From contig JBKBPL010000020.1 of assembly GCA_046293075.1 (NCBI GenBank), forward strand, positions 1 to 64,000: a DNA stretch of 64,000 nucleotides, in the 5' to 3' direction. This document shows, one piece after another, positions 17,612-24,753 of the stretch (position 1 is its first letter; the number at the start of each line of letters is the position of its first letter). The notes under the pieces are model-generated. The model had not been told where the DNA came from. It was given only the letters and a program-made list of their open reading frames with translations, and ran no database searches. The position numbers were made by a program, and so were the translations under genes. The stretch is from Ga0077530 sp046293075. GTDB taxonomy: Bacteria; Pseudomonadota; Alphaproteobacteria; Rhizobiales; Hyphomicrobiaceae.

Positions 17612-18816
17612 GGCGCGACCTTGTGCGGCATAAGATGCCGGTCCAACTCGGCAAGGATGTCAGCCGGGAGAGCCTCGGCGATGGGCGTGACGCCCCGATG
17701 CGCTGCGTTTTCGGCGTCGTCAGGGAAGAGCTGGCGATAGAGTGACCAGCGTGCCTCGTCGCGCATGACTTCTGCTGCCGCGCCGCGGCCGGCGAGCGTG
17801 GCAACGCCGTCCGCGCGGATGAAGCCCTTGCGCCTCAGCACCTTGAGCGTGAACGAATCATGGATGGCCTCGCCGCGTGCGAGTGCCATCAGGCCCTGCC
17901 GCTCGTGCACCTGAACCTGGAACGAGCGCCGCTTCACGGCACCAGCCAGCAGCCCGCGGCGCGGCGAGAGCAGCAGCGAGACAACGAACAGCGCGAATGC
18001 CACGAGCACGATCAGGGCCCCCGTCGGGAGGCCGTGATCGAGGGAGGAAATGACGGCGCCGAGATAGGCGGCCGCCGCACCAAGTGCGGAGGCGATGACG
18101 ACCATCGGCTCCGGCCGGTCCGTCCAGAAGCGAGCGGCCACCGGCGGTATGATGGTCAGCGCGACGATCAGGACGAGACCGGCGACCTTGAGGCCGATCA
18201 CCGTAATCGCCAGCAGGAGGCCCATCATGGCGAGATCCGTCGCCCGGACGCCGATGCCGCGGACGGCTGCGTACTCCTGGTCGAAGCAGACGAGCGTGAA
18301 GCGGCGGCGCAGGGTGAAGATGGCCAGTCCGGAGAGCAGTGCCGCGACGGCGATCGTCTCGGCCTCACTGCGCAGCATCCCCGCCGTCGAGCCGACGAGA
18401 TAGCCGGAGATGCCCGCCTGCCGGCCGGTTTCCATCGATTGGATGACGGTGAGAAGGACAATCCCGAAGCCGAAGAACACGGCGAGCACCGAGCCGATCG
18501 CGGCATCCTCAGTAAGGCGCGTCCGTCGGCTTATCCATTCGACCAAGATGAGGCCGAGGCCGGCGGTCGTGGCTGCGCCGATCATGAGGCCGGCGATCCA
18601 GCGTCCGTCGCCTGTAGCGAGGGCCATCACGATGAAGGCAAGCCCGAGGCCGGGGAGGGTCGCGTGGCTGATGGCGTCGCTGACGAGCGATCGCTTGCGC
18701 AGCAGCACAAACGTGCCGATGGCGCCGGCGCTCGCGCCGAGCAGCGCCGCACCGACGGTGACCAGCGCGGTGTTGTAGCCGGCCTGAAGCAGCAATGCGG
18801 CAAGGAAAGCGTCCAT
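17608..18816 (-). CDS. sitC: Manganese ABC transporter permease SitC with extended C-terminus
   Basis: A 402-residue permease, about 110 residues longer than a plain ABC-3 subunit. The membrane part carries GTFVLLRKRSLVSDAISHATLPGLGLAF and LIVALTIIPPVAARFWTDRPE. After the last helix (ALIVLVAFALFVVSLLLSP) comes a soluble tail of roughly 120 residues with a winged-helix look (RQGLMALARGEAIHDSFTLKVLRRKGFIRADGVATLAGRGAAAEVMRDE), resembling the DtxR-like tails found on some MntC proteins. The tail may sense cytoplasmic metal or bind SitB; this is inference. It overlaps sitD by four bases. Confidence 0.9.
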   Translation of the reverse strand: MDAFLAALLLQAGYNTALVTVGAALLGASAGAIGTFVLLRKRSLVSDAISHATLPGLGLAFIVMALATGDGRWIAGLMIGAATTAGLGLILVEWISRRTRLTEDAAIGSVLAVFFGFGIVLLTVIQSMETGRQAGISGYLVGSTAGMLRSEAETIAVAALLSGLAIFTLRRRFTLVCFDQEYAAVRGIGVRATDLAMMGLLLAITVIGLKVAGLVLIVALTIIPPVAARFWTDRPEPMVVIASALGAAAAYLGAVISSLDHGLPTGALIVLVAFALFVVSLLLSPRRGLLAGAVKRRSFQVQVHERQGLMALARGEAIHDSFTLKVLRRKGFIRADGVATLAGRGAAAEVMRDEARWSLYRQLFPDDAENAAHRGVTPIAEALPADILAELDRHLMPHKVAP

Positions 18817-18825
18817 GAGCGTGCG

Positions 18826-19662
18826 CTAGTGCGTAGTGGCTGGCGCCGGGGCAGCGCGGGCGAGGGCCTCGACCTGCGTGGCGGCCAGCCGGCCACCGTA
18901 GGTGGCCTGCAGGTTCTCGGCAGTGAAGGTCGTCGCGACAGGACCGGACGCGATCTTTCGGACATTGAGCAGCAGCACGTGATCAAAGTAATCGCGCACG
19001 GTCGAGAGATCGTGATGGACGCAGATGATCGTCCGGCCCCCAGCGTTCAGCGCCTTGAGCACCGCAACGATGGCCCGCTCGGTCGCCGCGTCGACCCCGG
19101 CGAACGGCTCGTCCATGACATAGAGATCGGCCTCCTGGGCCAATGCGCGTGCGAGGAACACGCGTTGCTGCTGGCCGCCGGAGAGCTGCCCGATCTGACG
19201 GTGCGCAAGAGCGGCCATGCCGACCCGCTCGAGACATTCCTTGGCCTTCTGCCGATGCCGTCGGCCGGCGAAGCGCAGGAAGCCGATGTCGCGATAGAGG
19301 CCCATGATCACCACATCGAGCGCGGTTGCCGGGAAGTCCCAGTCCACGCTCGCGCGTTGCGGGACATAGGCAATGCGGTGGCGCACCTCCGCATAGGGGC
19401 GGCCGAAAGCGGTGATCTCGCCGCTGATGCGCGGCACGATGCCGAGTGCCGCCTTGATGAGGGTCGACTTGCCGGCACCATTCGGTCCGACGATCGCGAC
19501 CATGCTGCCCGCCGGCGTCACGAAGTCCACGGAGAAGAGAACCGGTTTCTCGCCATAGGAGACGGTGAGTCCCGAGATCGCGAGTGGGCTCGCCGTGTGG
19601 TCAGGGGCGATCGTACGGCCATCGCGGACGACAAGATGTGGGGCGGCCTCGGTCATCGTCAT
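18826..19662 (-). CDS. sitB: Manganese ABC transporter ATPase SitB
   Basis: A 278-residue ABC ATPase powering the SitCD channel from the cytoplasm. Walker A is GPNGAGKST, the signature motif is LSGGQQQR, Walker B is LYVMDEPFAGVD, and the switch histidine is in CVHHDL. The GLYRDIGFLRFAGRRHRQKA stretch after the Q-loop is typical of metal-type transporters. The start overlaps the final base of the sitA frame, and ten bases separate the stop from sitC. Confidence 0.93.
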   Translation of the reverse strand: MTMTEAAPHLVVRDGRTIAPDHTASPLAISGLTVSYGEKPVLFSVDFVTPAGSMVAIVGPNGAGKSTLIKAALGIVPRISGEITAFGRPYAEVRHRIAYVPQRASVDWDFPATALDVVIMGLYRDIGFLRFAGRRHRQKAKECLERVGMAALAHRQIGQLSGGQQQRVFLARALAQEADLYVMDEPFAGVDAATERAIVAVLKALNAGGRTIICVHHDLSTVRDYFDHVLLLNVRKIASGPVATTFTAENLQATYGGRLAATQVEALARAAPAPATTH

Positions 19663-20651
19663 CAGGTCCCAGCCAGGCGGTTGTTGAGGCCCTTTGCCGG
19701 GGCCTCTCCGCCGAGTGCGCGCGTGATCACCGTGGCGTTATGGTCCATCATGCCGATGTAGGTGCCCTCATAGGTGCCCGGTGCGCCCATGGCATCCGAG
19801 AACAGCTCGCCACCGATGACGACCTTGTGGTCCTTCGCGGCAGCGCCCTCGATGAGCGCTTTGACATTGCGGTCCGAAACCGAAGACTCAACGAAGATGG
19901 CCCTGATCTTCCTGGTCACGATCACATCGACCAGATGCTCGATCTGCTTGAGCCCGGCTTCGCTTTCGGTCGAGATGCCCTGAATGCCGAGCACCTCATA
20001 GCCATAGGCGCGGCCGAAGTACTTGAAAGCATCGTGGGCCGTGATCAGCACGCGGGAGGCTTCCGGCACCGATGCGAAAGCCTTGTCAGCATACGTGGCC
20101 AGGGCGTCGATCTCCGCGAGGTGTCTCGCCGCAGAGGCCTTGAAGATGGCCTCGCCGCCCGGATCGAGCCTGATGAGCTGGTCACGGGCCGCTTCGACAA
20201 CACCCTTCCACAGGCGCGGATCCATCCATACGTGCGGATCGCGGCGGCCCGGATAGTCGTCACTGCCGAGCAGCTTGTCCTTTGGGAGCGCCTCAGCGAG
20301 TGCGACCACTGGCTTGCGCTTGGCGAGGTCCCTGAGGAAGTCTTCAAGCTGCGCCTCGAGATACAGGCCGTGCCAGAATACGGCGTCGGCCTTCGTCATG
20401 GCGACAATATCCGAGCGGGTCTGCCGGTAGGTGTGCGGATCGACCCCTGGCCCCATAAGCGCCTTGACCTGCACGCGATCGCCGCCGACCTGCTTGACCG
20501 CGTCGGCGATCATGCCGGTCGTCGCGACGACATTGAGCTTCTTCTGGGCCACGGCAGGGGACCCGTCGGACATCATGAATAGTGCGGCGCCGAGCAGTGC
20601 TCCGACCACCTTCGCCAGGCACTGGCGCCACCCCCGATCAGTCGTCAGCAT
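19662..20651 (-). CDS. sitA: Manganese ABC transporter binding protein SitA
   Basis: A 329-residue periplasmic metal receptor of cluster 9 with a signal peptide (cleavage near SPAVAQKK). Predicted metal ligands are His73 in DPHTY, His140 in DPHVW, Glu255 in FVESSVSD and Asp286 in ELFSDAMG. This is the His2-Glu-Asp set of Mn/Fe receptors such as PsaA, and there is no His-rich loop as in zinc receptors. It is the first gene of the operon. Two Mur-type palindromes lie 58-109 bp upstream, so expression should be repressed by Mn(II)-Mur. Confidence 0.93.
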   Translation of the reverse strand: MLTTDRGWRQCLAKVVGALLGAALFMMSDGSPAVAQKKLNVVATTGMIADAVKQVGGDRVQVKALMGPGVDPHTYRQTRSDIVAMTKADAVFWHGLYLEAQLEDFLRDLAKRKPVVALAEALPKDKLLGSDDYPGRRDPHVWMDPRLWKGVVEAARDQLIRLDPGGEAIFKASAARHLAEIDALATYADKAFASVPEASRVLITAHDAFKYFGRAYGYEVLGIQGISTESEAGLKQIEHLVDVIVTRKIRAIFVESSVSDRNVKALIEGAAAKDHKVVIGGELFSDAMGAPGTYEGTYIGMMDHNATVITRALGGEAPAKGLNNRLAGT

Positions 20652-20703
20652 TTTTCCGCGCCGCGTTGCTCTTCACTGATTCTTGATGCGCCCCGGTCCT
20701 GAG

Positions 20704-20727
20704 GCGCAATTGCGAACGATTTGCAAT
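20704..20727. promoter_or_regulatory. Mur-type operator, copy 1 (degenerate)
   Basis: Bases 20709-20727 read ATTGCgAAc-G-ATTTGCAAT, a 19-base palindrome with two departures from symmetry (lower case). It has the TGCAAAT half-site of manganese-responsive Mur (Fur-family) sites of alphaproteobacteria. The 24-base unit beginning GCGCAATTGC is repeated at 20737. Confidence 0.75.
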
Positions 20728-20736
20728 ACGCATATA

Positions 20737-20760
20737 GCGCAATTGCAAATGATTTGCAAT
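20737..20760. promoter_or_regulatory. Mur-type operator, copy 2 (perfect palindrome)
   Basis: Bases 20742-20760 form a perfect 9-1-9 palindrome, ATTGCAAAT-G-ATTTGCAAT. The start-to-start distance to copy 1 is 33 bp, close to three helical turns, so both dimers would bind the same DNA face. Paired Mur sites before sitA are known in Rhizobium. Confidence 0.8.
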
Positions 20761-21001
20761 GCGGCGGCGAGAGGCGTGGCGCTCGTGGCATCGGCAGGCG
20801 CGCGAGGGGTGGACCATGGGGCGCCGACCGCCACTGGTCTGCTTGCTGCGGCCAGCCTGCGTCCCGGAGCGGGGATCGATTGGGGGCCGATCGGTATCAT
20901 CCGCCGCGCCAAGGCTCCTGCCCCTTCAGCCCGGCGGTCATCGCCAACGTCGAGTGGCACCGGGGGGGGGGCGCAAAACCGCAAGCTCTAAGCCACGCCG
21001 C
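20761..21001. other. Non-coding stretch between sitA operators and narR-like gene
   Basis: About 240 bases with no supported gene; with the sitA leader it makes a 350-base gene-free stretch. A run of ten G at 20962-20971 lies just past the 3' end of the Crp/Fnr gene. No T-run terminator is visible. Confidence 0.5.
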
Positions 21002-21706
21002 TCAGATCCTCGGATCGTCAATGGTGGCCTTCGGCTTGGCCAATATGCGCAGGGCCTCGATGTCTTTGATCTCAACCTCCGGTCCGCGCACGATGACCTT
21101 GTAGGGTACCAGGGATGCGAACGAGCGGGAGAGGACCTCCGGCGCCATGCCCAGGCGAGATGCCAGAACCTTCTTCTCGAACGGCAGCGTGAAGCGCCCC
21201 TTGGCTCCTGTCTCCGCGTTCTGCGCCAGCAACCAGTTGGCCAGCCTTTCAAGGCTCGACCGGAGTTTCTGGTTCTTCAGCTCCTTGACGAGGCCGCGAT
21301 AGGCATAGGCCAGTTCCACCGCGAGCGCGCGCGCGAAGGCCGCGTCGACGGCGAAGGCGCGGCGCACGGCATCAGCAGGGATCAGCAGGACGCGGGCCGG
21401 CGACAAGGTTCGCGCTGACTTGAGATAGACCCGATCGAGGACCACGGCGGCGACGATGAAGCTGTGGCCAGGCCCGAGCACGGATACGGTCGTTTCCCGG
21501 TCCCGGTAGGCCGAGAAGACCTCCACCTGACCGTCGACCACCACGTGCAGGAAGTCCGCCGGGTCGCCCTCACGCGCCAGCTCCACGGCAGCGGGGAAGC
21601 GCTGCAGGAATGACACGCGCAAAAGCGCATCGGTCTGAGCGGGATCGACGTCGGCAAACAGCGGCAGTCGCCGCATCTCCTCGATCTCTTCGCTGCGCAT
21701 GGCCAA
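21002..21706 (-). CDS. narR: NarR-like Crp/Fnr-family regulator
   Basis: A 234-residue Crp/Fnr protein: cyclic-nucleotide-type beta barrel (residues about 15-115), dimer helix, and a C-terminal helix-turn-helix. The recognition helix contains Glu190-Val-Leu-Ser193-Arg194, the E-xx-SR code of FNR that reads TTGAT half-sites. The N-terminal iron-sulfur cysteines of FNR are missing, as in NarR and DNR proteins that respond to nitrate, nitrite or NO. It is divergent from the nar operon, and a TTGAT-N4-ATCAT box lies between them. The NarR name rests on context and could instead be DNR/NnrR-like. Confidence 0.8.
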   Translation of the reverse strand: MAMRSEEIEEMRRLPLFADVDPAQTDALLRVSFLQRFPAAVELAREGDPADFLHVVVDGQVEVFSAYRDRETTVSVLGPGHSFIVAAVVLDRVYLKSARTLSPARVLLIPADAVRRAFAVDAAFARALAVELAYAYRGLVKELKNQKLRSSLERLANWLLAQNAETGAKGRFTLPFEKKVLASRLGMAPEVLSRSFASLVPYKVIVRGPEVEIKDIEALRILAKPKATIDDPRI

Positions 21707-21752
21707 TCTCCTTCGCGTGCCCCCAACCTAGCATCGAGGCACAAGCCAGCAA

Positions 21753-21766
21753 TTGATTTTGATCAT
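21753..21766. promoter_or_regulatory. FNR/NarR-type box TTGAT-N4-ATCAT
   Basis: It matches the anaerobox consensus TTGAT-N4-ATCAA at nine of ten positions. It is 47 bp from the narR-like start and about 190 bp from narK1. It is placed to control either gene, and the E-xx-SR helix of the divergent regulator fits it. Confidence 0.75.
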
Positions 21767-21951
21767 GTGAAAGATGGACTATCGATGCCAATTCGCCTGA
21801 TATCGGCCCGTGCACGATTGACATTCATGGTCCGTCTTCTTGCAAATTTGCGCGCCGCAGCGGGCGTTGATGAAGGTCAAATCCCGGCGCGCAGCCTGTA
21901 CTCAGCATCGCCTCCTGCAGAAGCCGAGGGCTCAAGCAGCAGGGGGCAAGC

Positions 21952-23319
21952 ATGTCGAGAACTGTCGCCGTCAGTCCGTCCGACCAGAGTCGGGCGCTCT
22001 GGCTCTCCACCATCGCCTTCACCGTTTGCTTCGCGGTGTGGACGATCTTCTCCATCATCGGCGTCCAGATCAAAAAGGACCTGAACCTCAGCGACACGCA
22101 GTTCGGCCTGCTGATCGGTACCCCCATCCTCACGGGCTCGCTGATCCGCCTCGTGCTCGGTGTGTGGACCGACCAATATGGCGGCCGCATCGTCTACACG
22201 GCGGTGATGGTATCGGCCGCCCTCGCCACGTGGCTCCTCACCTTCGCCTACGACTACACGACGTTCCTCATCGCGGCGCTCGGCGTGGGCATCGCCGGCG
22301 GGTCCTTCGCCGTGGGCATCGCCTACGTGTCACGGTGGTTCCCGAAGGAGAAGCAGGGAACGGCGCTTGGCATCTTCGGTGCCGGCAATGTCGGGGCGGC
22401 CGTGACCAAGTTCCTCGCCCCCTTCGTGATGGTGGCCTACGGCTGGCAGGCCGTCGCCAACATCTGGGCATTGGCGCTTCTCGTGATGGCCGTCGTGTTC
22501 TGGGTGTGGACCAAGGATGATCCCCAGCTCGAGGCGCGCAAGAAGGCTGGTCTCAAGCCGGAGCCCATGTCGGCCATGCTGGTGCCGCTCAAGAACATCC
22601 AGGTGTGGCGCTTCTCGCTCTACTACTTCTTCGTCTTCGGCGGCTTCGTCGCCCTCGCCCTGTGGCTGCCGCGCTATTACGTCGGCGTGTACGGGCTCGA
22701 CATCGTGACGGCGGGCTTCCTCGGCGCGCTCTACTCGGTGCCGGGCTCCATCTTCCGCATCCTCGGCGGCACGCTCTCGGATAAGTACGGCGCCCGGCGC
22801 GTCATGTACTGGACCTTCATCGGCTCGACAGTCTGCTGCTTCTTCCTCTCCTACCCGGCGACGACGTACGTGGTGAGCGGCATCCGCGGGCCGATCGAGT
22901 TCACGATCGCGCTGGGGTTCATTCCCTTCACGATGCTCACCTTCGCGCTCGGCTTTTTCATGAGCCTCGGCAAGGCGGCCGTCTACAAGCACATCCCCGT
23001 CTACTACCCGAACCATGTCGGCTCGGTCGGCGGGGTGGTCGGTCTGATCGGTGGCCTCGGTGGGTTCGTCCTGCCCATCGCCTTCGGCGCCATGAACGAC
23101 CTCGTCGGCGTGTGGACCAGCTGCTTCATGCTGCTGTTCGTCATCGTCGCCGTGAGCCTCTTGTGGATGCACGCCGCGATCCTGCGCATGGAGCGCATCG
23201 AGGCGCCCGAGCGTGCCGGTCCCAAGGACCTTCCCGCTGCCGACATACTTGGGCCCGTTCTGCCCGCACGGCCGGCAGAGACCCCTTCAACGGCGCGCGG
23301 CCGCGGTGTTCCGGCCTGA
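21952..23319 (+). CDS. narK: Nitrate transporter NarK1-type (MFS)
   Basis: A 455-residue 12-helix major facilitator protein of the nitrate/nitrite porter family. Visible signatures are the conserved arginine in GSLIRLVLGVWTDQYGGR, the glycine-rich nitrate motif GIAGGSFAVGIAYVSRWFPKEKQGTALGIFGAGNVGAA, and the second one GFFMSLGKAAVYKHIPVYYPNHVGSVGGVVGLIGGLGG. NarK1-type proteins are thought to be proton-nitrate symporters that start nitrate respiration. A ribosome site GCAGGGGG precedes the ATG. It leads the nar transcription unit. Confidence 0.93.
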   Translation: MSRTVAVSPSDQSRALWLSTIAFTVCFAVWTIFSIIGVQIKKDLNLSDTQFGLLIGTPILTGSLIRLVLGVWTDQYGGRIVYTAVMVSAALATWLLTFAYDYTTFLIAALGVGIAGGSFAVGIAYVSRWFPKEKQGTALGIFGAGNVGAAVTKFLAPFVMVAYGWQAVANIWALALLVMAVVFWVWTKDDPQLEARKKAGLKPEPMSAMLVPLKNIQVWRFSLYYFFVFGGFVALALWLPRYYVGVYGLDIVTAGFLGALYSVPGSIFRILGGTLSDKYGARRVMYWTFIGSTVCCFFLSYPATTYVVSGIRGPIEFTIALGFIPFTMLTFALGFFMSLGKAAVYKHIPVYYPNHVGSVGGVVGLIGGLGGFVLPIAFGAMNDLVGVWTSCFMLLFVIVAVSLLWMHAAILRMERIEAPERAGPKDLPAADILGPVLPARPAETPSTARGRGVPA

Positions 23320-23356
23320 AGCAACAACTGGAACGGCTCCAAAGGAGAGTTCGCAA

Positions 23357-24721
23357 ATGACCTCGCAAAATCAGGCCCTCGGGCAGAAGCTCAGCTCGAC
23401 CTGGGTGGAGAAATGGGAGCCGGAAGACCACGCCTTCTGGGAGAGCGGCGGCAAGCAGCTCGCTTGGCGCACGCTGTGGATCACCACAGCCAACCTGATG
23501 ATGGCCTTCATCGTCTGGTTTCTGGTCTCGGCGCTGGTCGTCCGGCTTCCCCAGATCGGATTCAAGTTCACGCCGACAGAGCTCTTCTGGCTCGCCGCAA
23601 TGCCGGGCCTGGCCGGCGGCTCGCTGCGCCTCGTGCACATGTTCCTGACGCCGATCTACGGCACGCGGCACGTGGTCAGTCTGTCGACGCTGTCGCTGCT
23701 GATCCCGCTGATCGGCTGGTTCTACGCGGTGCAGGATCCCACGACGCCCTACTGGGTACTGATGCTGCTCGCCTTCCTCGCAGGCCTTGGGGGTGGCAAC
23801 TTCTCCTCCTTCATGCCCTCGACCAGCATGTTCTTTCCCAAGCGTCTGCAGGGGACTGCGCTCGCCATCCAGGCCGGCATCGGCAATTTCGGTGTCTCGG
23901 TCGTGCAGTTCGTGACGCCGTGGATCATAGGTTTCGCGCTGCTCGGCGGCATGGGATTCATGGGTGAACCGCAAACCATGACCCAGGCCGGCAAGCAGAG
24001 CCAGATCTGGCTGCAGAATGCGCCTGCCATCATGATCCCGTTCGTCGCCGCGTTCGGCATCACCGCCTGGCTGCTCCTGAGCTCGGTGCCCATCAAGGCA
24101 AACTTCCGCGAGCAGTTCGACATCTTCAAGTCGAAGCACACCTGGTCGATGACGTCGCTCTATATCATGACGTTCGGCGGCTTCTCCGGCCTTTCTGCGA
24201 CCTTCCCGCTGCTCATCCGCCAGGTGTACGGTGGCTTCGAAGGTGCGCCCGATCCACTCGCCTACGCGTTCTGGGGTCCGCTCGTTGGCTCCGCATCGCG
24301 CGTGCTTGCCGGCCCCCTATGCGACAAGATCGGCGGCGCACGCATCACGCATTGGGCGGGCATCGGCATGGTGGTGTGTGCCGTTCTCGTCGCGCTCAAC
24401 ACACAGCCGACGACGCTGGCGAGCTTCCCGGTGTTCGTCGCCGCGATGCTGGCGCTGTTCTTCTTCGCGGGCGTCGGCAATGCCTCGACATTCAAGCAGA
24501 TGCCGATGCTGTTCGAGCCGCGCCAGGGCGGCGGCGTCATCGGCTTCACCGCCGCGATCGCCGCGTACGGCCCCTTCATCTTCGGCATGCTGTTCGCCTG
24601 GTCGTTTGCGACATTCAAGGTGGCCACGCCTGTGTTCTATGGGCTCGCCGTCTTCTTCGCTTTGAACGTTGCGATGAACTGGTGGATGTACGCCCGCCGC
24701 AACGCCGCCAACCCCTGCTGA
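23357..24721 (+). CDS. narK2: Nitrate/nitrite antiporter NarK2-type (MFS)
   Basis: A 454-residue second porter. ATG at 23357 follows AAAGGAGAG. It starts with a hydrophilic WVEKWEPEDHAFWESGGKQLAWRTLWITTANL segment typical of NarK2 proteins, and carries LVHMFLTPIYGTRHVV, GLGGGNFSSFMPSTSMFFPKRLQGTALAIQAGIGNFG and GVGNASTFKQMPMLF. NarK2 types exchange nitrate for nitrite. In Paracoccus the two porters are one fused protein; here they are separate genes 37 bases apart. NarG starts 32 bases after this gene. Confidence 0.93.
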   Translation: MTSQNQALGQKLSSTWVEKWEPEDHAFWESGGKQLAWRTLWITTANLMMAFIVWFLVSALVVRLPQIGFKFTPTELFWLAAMPGLAGGSLRLVHMFLTPIYGTRHVVSLSTLSLLIPLIGWFYAVQDPTTPYWVLMLLAFLAGLGGGNFSSFMPSTSMFFPKRLQGTALAIQAGIGNFGVSVVQFVTPWIIGFALLGGMGFMGEPQTMTQAGKQSQIWLQNAPAIMIPFVAAFGITAWLLLSSVPIKANFREQFDIFKSKHTWSMTSLYIMTFGGFSGLSATFPLLIRQVYGGFEGAPDPLAYAFWGPLVGSASRVLAGPLCDKIGGARITHWAGIGMVVCAVLVALNTQPTTLASFPVFVAAMLALFFFAGVGNASTFKQMPMLFEPRQGGGVIGFTAAIAAYGPFIFGMLFAWSFATFKVATPVFYGLAVFFALNVAMNWWMYARRNAANPC

Positions 24722-24753
24722 ACGACCCGCCCTACTCATGGGAGACGCATTCA

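Noticed and set aside
17860..19761. 633-codon open frame on the + strand
   Set aside because: It lies antisense to sitC and sitB, which have full family motifs. The translation is a low-complexity charged sequence typical of GC-rich antisense frames.
20962..20971. Run of ten G residues as a possible phase-variable tract
   Set aside because: It is outside any coding region, past the 3' end of the Crp/Fnr gene, and not in a recognisable promoter.
24319..24753. In-frame 145-codon extension of NarG
   Set aside because: It lies inside narK2 in another frame. NarG starting at 24754 matches the standard N-terminus and spacing of the FS0 ligands.
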